Shown here one piece after another: positions 6,499-8,636 of a stretch of DNA of 8,636 nucleotides. Position 1 is the stretch's first letter, and every line of letters starts with the position of its first letter. This DNA comes from PALSA-1006 sp037140475 (GTDB lineage Bacteria; Pseudomonadota; Gammaproteobacteria; Burkholderiales; Gallionellaceae): assembly GCA_037140475.1 (NCBI GenBank), contig JBAXEJ010000082.1, positions 1 through 8,636 on the forward strand, written 5' to 3'. The notes below the pieces were generated by a model. It did no database searches. It was not told the origin of the DNA and saw only the letters and a list, made by a program, of their open reading frames with translations. Both the position numbers and the translations under genes were made by a program.

Positions 6499-7754
6499 GT
6501 GTCATGCCGCTTGCGATAGCTTTCCAAAAACCGCGCGATGCGGCTAATGGCTTCTTCCAAATCATCTGCATTCGGCAAAAATACGATGCGCAAATGATCG
6601 GGGTGTGGCCAATTGAAACCACTGCCCTGCACCACCAATACTTTTTCTGCTTCTAGCAATTCCAAGATGAATTTTTGATCATCTTCGATCGGGTACATCT
6701 CAGGGTCAAGGCGCGGGAACAAATACAACGCCGCCTTTGGCTTAACGCAGGTCACACCGGGAATCGCAGTCAGTAGCTTGTATGCCAAATCACGCTGCTT
6801 CGCTAAACGTCCGCCTGGCCCCACCAAATCATTAATACTTTGATAACCACCAAGCGCTGTTTGAATCGCGAATTGCCCCGGGACGTTTGAACACAAACGC
6901 ATCGAAGCCAAAATCGTCAAACCGTCGATGTAATCTTTGGCGTGCTTTTTATCGCCCGAAACAATCATCCAGCCCGCACGATAACCACACGCACGATAAT
7001 TTTTGGACAAGCCATTCATGGTTACAAACAACACATCATCAGCGAGTGATGCCATTGAGGTATGGGTTGCACCGTCATACAGCATCTTGTCGTAAATCTC
7101 ATCCGCAAAAATCAGCAACTGATGTTGCCGCGCAATGGCGATAATTTCTTTCAGCAACTCGTCTGAATACAACGCACCGGTTGGGTTGTTTGGATTAATG
7201 ATGACAATCGCACGCGTGTTCGGTGTGATCTTGCTGCGCATGTCGGCCAAGTCTGGCATCCACTCATTTTTCTCGTCGCACAAATAATGCCGAGGTGTGC
7301 CGCCCGCCAGTGTTACCGCTGCTGTCCACAACGGATAATCGGGAGCAGGCACCAACACTTCATCCCCCGTGTTGAGCAACCCCTGCATCACCATTACGAT
7401 TAGCTCAGAGGCCCCGTTGCCGATAAAAATATCTTCCATGCCAACGCCCGTAATGTTCTTTTGTTGAGCGTAGTGCATGATCGCTTTACGTGCCGCGAAC
7501 ATGCCTTTGGAATCGGAGTAGCCAGAGGAGTTAGGCAAATTGTGAATCACGTCCTGCTGAATTTCTTCCGGCGCTTCAAAACCAAACGGCGCAAGATTGC
7601 CGATATTTAGTTTAATGATGCGATGACCGTCCTCTTCCATCTCTTTCGCTCGTGCCATCACAGGGCCGCGAATGTCGTAGCAGACATTCGCTAGCTTGCT
7701 TGATTTCAGCACAGGGCGAATAGAATCAATCTCGGCGGGGGTAGTTTGTTTCAC
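6489..7754 (-). CDS. alaA: Alanine-synthesising PLP aminotransferase (AlaA-like)
   Basis: This fold-type I aminotransferase is close to E. coli AlaA over nearly its whole length, which makes alanine from pyruvate and glutamate. Shared landmarks include KSSKLANVCYDIRGPV (17–32), APFGF (55–59), VPAPDYPLWTAAV (135–147), NPNNPTG (187–193, PLP-contacting Asn190), FADEIYDK (216–223, Asp218 and Tyr221), GLSKNYRACGYRAGW (248–262, Schiff-base Lys251), ASMRLCSNVP (283–292) and the carboxylate-binding Arg389. The start codon is GTG (7752–7754), supported by GAGAG six bases upstream and by an N-terminus about a dozen residues longer than E. coli AlaA. The C-terminus (RKRHDTSR) is extended, and its last codons and stop lie in a repeat element. 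It leads the alaA–hom–thrC cluster, which suggests amino-acid biosynthesis. Other substrates cannot be excluded by sequence. Confidence 0.92.
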   Translation of the reverse strand: MKQTTPAEIDSIRPVLKSSKLANVCYDIRGPVMARAKEMEEDGHRIIKLNIGNLAPFGFEAPEEIQQDVIHNLPNSSGYSDSKGMFAARKAIMHYAQQKNITGVGMEDIFIGNGASELIVMVMQGLLNTGDEVLVPAPDYPLWTAAVTLAGGTPRHYLCDEKNEWMPDLADMRSKITPNTRAIVIINPNNPTGALYSDELLKEIIAIARQHQLLIFADEIYDKMLYDGATHTSMASLADDVLFVTMNGLSKNYRACGYRAGWMIVSGDKKHAKDYIDGLTILASMRLCSNVPGQFAIQTALGGYQSINDLVGPGGRLAKQRDLAYKLLTAIPGVTCVKPKAALYLFPRLDPEMYPIEDDQKFILELLEAEKVLVVQGSGFNWPHPDHLRIVFLPNADDLEEAISRIARFLESYRKRHDTSR

Positions 7755-7831
7755 TGTGTTCTCTCAATCAATATTTCAGGCACGGCTGAATCCGGTAGAA
7801 TCCCTTAAAACAACGGTTTGCAAGGGGCGCA

Positions 7832-7860
7832 ATTCTATCCGAGCAGGCCTTCATCAGCAA
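7832..7860 (-). promoter_or_regulatory. Candidate sigma-70 promoter for alaA
   Basis: On the complement, TTGCTG (7855–7860) and TAGAAT (7832–7837) are separated by 17 bases, a good −10 and a partial −35. Transcription would start near 7825 and leave a leader of about 70 bases before the GTG of alaA. A second TAGAAT on the plus strand (7796–7801) could be the −10 for the divergent Mth938-family gene, although no good −35 precedes it. The two TAGAAT boxes form an inverted pair centred near 7816. Called by eye, so false positives are possible. Confidence 0.42.
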
Positions 7861-7871
7861 ATGGAGTAGCC

Positions 7872-8240
7872 GTGGCTTTACAACGAACAATCAACCCTGA
7901 ACAAAAAACTTTCACCGCTTATGGCGAGGGCTATGTTGCAATCAATAACGAACGATTTACCCAGCCTATCGTCGTCACCGCTAAAGACGTTTTTACCGAC
8001 TGGGGCGCTAAAAATTTTGCCACACTGACCGCTGCGCATTTTGATTATTTTTTGCCACTTGCACCGGAGGTTTTGTTACTAGGAACGGGCAATCAACAAC
8101 ACTTTGCGTATCCTGCGCTCTTCCGTCAGCTTATTGAGCACGGCATTAGTATCGAATTTATGGATACCCGTGCAGCTTGCCGCACTTACAACATTCTCGT
8201 GGCGGAAGACCGCAAAGTGGTTGCGGCAATTTTAATTTAG
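7872..8240 (+). CDS. Mth938/DUF498-family small protein (Xcc1710-like)
   Basis: The product is a 122-residue single-domain protein of the Mth938-like family (Pfam DUF498, related to the mitochondrial complex I assembly factor NDUFAF3). Visible family features are GEGYVAINNERF (18–29), an APEVLLLGTGNQQHF segment (64–78) and MDTRAACRTYNILVAE (97–112). The molecular function of bacterial members is not settled. The start is set at GTG 7872–7874 because GGAG (7863–7866) lies five bases upstream and the next residues begin the family domain. The frame stays open upstream to a TTG at 7818, but that adds 18 residues with no family match and no ribosome site. It is transcribed divergently from alaA, 117 bases apart. 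A palindromic repeat begins about 8 bases after its stop, and no clear terminator is seen. No signal peptide or membrane helix is present, so it is probably cytoplasmic. Confidence 0.9.
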   Translation: MALQRTINPEQKTFTAYGEGYVAINNERFTQPIVVTAKDVFTDWGAKNFATLTAAHFDYFLPLAPEVLLLGTGNQQHFAYPALFRQLIEHGISIEFMDTRAACRTYNILVAEDRKVVAAILI

Positions 8241-8248
8241 CCGAATCA

Positions 8249-8405
8249 AAAACCTCATCCGCAGATTTCGCAGATTAACGCAGATTTTCATGCGACTATT
8301 ATGTCGAGAAAACGCTGCCAAAAAAGGTTAATCATCTCAACGGTGTTATTAGTTGTTTAATCGGCGAAAATCTGCGAAATCTGCGGACAACTGTTTTAAG
8401 GTTTT
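8249..8405. repeat. Symmetric palindromic element made of six CGCAGATT units
   Basis: The left half holds CGCAGATT at 8260–8267, 8269–8276 and 8279–8286. The right half holds the reverse complement AATCTGCG at 8378–8385 and 8369–8376, and a one-mismatch copy AATCGGCG at 8359–8366. The start spacings are 9 and 10 in mirror order. The arms 8259–8276 and 8369–8386 match perfectly over 18 bases, and outer arms AAAACCT (8249–8255) and AGGTTTT (8399–8405) enclose them. The middle 72 bases (8287–8358) show no gene. The CGCAGATT motif resembles a repeat I recall from many unrelated bacterial genomes, which cannot be checked here. The element fills nearly the whole 175-base gap between the Mth938-family gene and moxR, so any moxR promoter must lie in or overlap it. 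Confidence 0.78.
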
Positions 8406-8415
8406 CAAAAATCAC

Positions 8416-8636
8416 ATGAACCATTCACTCCATAACGTCATCACTCAAACCGAGCAAGTCATTCTGGGCAAACCTCGCCAAATCAGACTAGCGCTAACCT
8501 GCCTACTCGCACGAGGACATTTGCTGATTGAAGATTTGCCTGGAGTGGGCAAAACCACGATGGCCCATGTCTTAGCCAAAACACTGGGCTTACAATTTCA
8601 GCGCATCCAATTCACCAGCGATATGCTGCCCGCGGA
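8416..8636 (+). CDS. Partial MoxR-family AAA+ ATPase (N-terminus)
   Basis: The first 73 codons of a gene run off the right edge. The protein begins MNHSLHNVITQTEQ and continues with VILGKPRQIRLALTCLLARGHLLIEDLPGVGKTTMA (15–50), the standard N-terminal block of MoxR ATPases with the Walker A motif GVGKTT (43–48). It then reaches FQRIQFTSDMLPAD (60–73), where the family also reads RIQFTpDllPsD. Walker B and the sensor motifs would follow outside the window. MoxR proteins act as chaperone-like ATPases, usually next to DUF58/VWA and transglutaminase-type genes, which cannot be seen here. The ATG is preceded only by AAGG 14 bases away, at the edge of the repeat element, so the ribosome site is weak. 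The upstream frame is open as far as a TAG at 8350–8352, but the family start fits the ATG. Confidence 0.92.
   Translation, partial: MNHSLHNVITQTEQVILGKPRQIRLALTCLLARGHLLIEDLPGVGKTTMAHVLAKTLGLQFQRIQFTSDMLPA

Noticed and set aside
7818..7871. Upstream TTG start for the Mth938-family protein
   Set aside because: The added 18 residues match nothing in the family and lack a ribosome site; GTG 7872 has GGAG at five bases.
8260..8385. Short CRISPR-like array from the repeated CGCAGATT units
   Set aside because: Units are 8 bases with 1–2 base gaps and appear as inverted halves, with no spacers and no cas genes.

Overview
The window looks like a piece of a betaproteobacterial chromosome, probably near the Nitrosomonadales. 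This is an inference from base composition near half GC (judged by eye), the clustered order alaA–hom–thrC with a divergent Mth938-family gene, and protein sequences close to known proteobacterial families. No ribosomal RNA or other taxonomic marker is present, so the placement is tentative.

Reading on the minus strand from right to left, the main block holds alaA (PLP aminotransferase making alanine), hom (homoserine dehydrogenase with an ACT domain), thrC (threonine synthase), an AEC-family membrane transporter, and then a tightly packed four-gene MCE lipid-transport cluster. That cluster is an MlaE-type permease, an MlaF-like ABC ATPase homologue, an MlaD/PqiB-like MCE protein with one membrane anchor, and the start of an outer-membrane lipoprotein cut by the left edge. 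Gaps from thrC leftward are 24 and 18 bases, followed by overlaps of 1, 4 (or 28) and 8 bases, so thrC to the lipoprotein could be one transcript. On the plus strand a 122-residue Mth938/DUF498-family protein is transcribed away from alaA. At the right edge the first 73 codons of a MoxR-family AAA+ ATPase run off the window.

hom and thrC supply two steps of threonine synthesis from aspartate semialdehyde (homoserine kinase is not here), and alaA adds alanine supply. The MCE cluster should span the inner membrane and reach to the outer membrane, moving lipids or other hydrophobic molecules.

The most unusual gene is the MlaF-like protein (1076–1783). It is intact and translationally locked to its neighbours, but by eye it has lost every functional ABC motif: Walker A, Q-loop, LSGGQ, catalytic Glu, D-loop and H-switch. 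It looks like a conserved pseudo-ATPase. The second unusual theme is that the three non-divergent intergenic gaps longer than 90 bases each contain a different imperfect palindromic repeat element (4961–5079, 6415–6498, 8249–8405). One of them supplies the stop codon of alaA. The divergent alaA/Mth938 gap holds a plausible promoter instead. No RNA gene, CRISPR array, insertion sequence or riboswitch was seen.
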